A stretch of DNA of 14,767 nucleotides, from assembly GCA_937992055.1 (NCBI GenBank), contig CALKLQ010000030.1, forward strand, positions 1 through 14,767, given 5' to 3'. This document shows, in pieces, positions 14,512-14,767 of the stretch; within the stretch, counting starts at the first letter, position 1; each line of letters starts with the position of its first letter. A program made the position numbers and the translations under genes. Below the pieces are notes generated by a model. It saw nothing but the letters and a program-made list of their open reading frames with translations, was not told the DNA's origin and did no database searches. This DNA comes from an uncultured Clostridia bacterium. Lineage in GTDB: Bacteria; Bacillota; Clostridia; Christensenellales; UBA1242.

Positions 14512-14540
14512 TTGAGTTTTTAAAGATTTTGCTTTATTAT
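14512..14540 (+). promoter_or_regulatory. Sigma-A-type promoter after the gyrase operon
   Basis: TTGAGT (14512-14517), a 17-nt spacer and TATTAT (14535-14540). It is followed exactly 6 nt later by the AGGAG ribosome binding site (14547-14551), the same layout as upstream of mod. Confidence 0.6.
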
Positions 14541-14558
14541 AGCATTAGGAGTAACTAT

Positions 14559-14582
14559 ATGAGATTTAAAATAATTTTATAA
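14559..14582 (+). CDS. Seven-codon ORF: leader peptide or remnant of a signal-peptide gene
   Basis: ATG at 14559, seven codons (MRFKIIL) and TAA, with AGGAG 7 nt upstream and a good promoter before it. The residues look like the start of a signal peptide (basic, then hydrophobic), so this may be a broken secreted-protein gene. It could also be a true leader peptide for a gene beyond the right edge. The following 185 nt have stops in all frames and no other start signal. Confidence 0.25.
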   Translation: MRFKIIL

Positions 14583-14711
14583 ATTAACTTAAAGCTTTAT
14601 CACTTTTAGTATGCTTTTAAATTCAAATTTTGTTTAAATTTTAATAGACTTTGCTTGGTCTAATATTGTTAAAAAGATATGTTTTAAGAGTGAAAAAAGC
14701 TAAATTTTAAT

Positions 14712-14767
14712 AAAAAAGGTAGGAAAAAATAGAAAAAAAGAGAAAAAAGAGGAAAAAAGTGGGAAAA
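14712..14767. repeat. Phased A-tracts (predicted curved DNA), cut by the window edge
   Basis: Six A-runs begin at 14712 (6), 14724 (6), 14733 (7), 14743 (6), 14753 (6) and 14764 (at least 4), separated by short G-rich spacers. Spacing is close to one helical turn (about 9.5-12 bp), which is the classic recipe for intrinsic bending. The strand is almost pure purine. It may be an UP-like or architectural element for a downstream promoter. Confidence 0.6.

Overview
The window looks like a chromosomal segment of an AT-rich, Gram-positive-type bacterium of the Clostridia or a related Firmicutes lineage. The evidence is strong GGAGG/AGGAG ribosome binding sites, sigma-A-like promoters with very AT-rich spacers, a DUF1540 cysteine-rich protein, a BclA-like collagen-repeat protein, and a short-form GyrB of 641 aa directly followed by gyrA. 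TGA is used as a stop (nfeD and the sigma factor gene end in TGA), so this is not a code-4 Mollicute. No tRNA, rRNA or CRISPR array was seen.

Layout. (1) 1-321, minus strand: 5' part of a collagen-like gene with a cysteine-rich head, running off the left edge. (2) 444-4737, plus strand: a complete type III restriction-modification operon. mod encodes an N6-adenine methyltransferase with DPPYN and FxGxG motifs. res encodes a DECH helicase with a PD-(D/E)xK nuclease. The two overlap by 8 nt. (3) 4899-5276: an unrecognised 125-aa protein with its own extended -10 promoter. It ends at a bidirectional terminator shared with the convergent gene. (4) Minus strand: a lipoprotein (5339-6019) and upstream of it a small sigma-70-family factor (6153-6758), each with its own TTGACT promoter. 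(5) 6832-7331: a near-consensus plus-strand promoter followed by about 465 nt without a gene, leading into nfeD and an SPFH/stomatin gene joined by an ATGA overlap. (6) 8678-9185: a gene-poor stretch with a strong terminator hairpin and a GAAA-capped hairpin, then DUF1540 on the minus strand. (7) gyrB and gyrA, then a compound terminator that contains a palindrome resembling paired IS3-family ends. (8) A promoter and ribosome binding site that drive only a seven-codon ORF, then helically phased A-tracts at the right edge.

The gyrase pair makes the A2B2 enzyme that introduces negative supercoils. NfeD and the SPFH protein are a known membrane-microdomain pair. Mod and Res form a self-contained defence unit. 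No wholly new multi-gene system is evident. The most interesting leads are the orphan 465-nt leader, the recurring layout in which the -10 box sits exactly 6 nt before the Shine-Dalgarno sequence, the IS3-end-like palindrome inside the gyrA terminator, the seven-codon ORF followed by curved DNA, and the unknown gene beside the restriction system.
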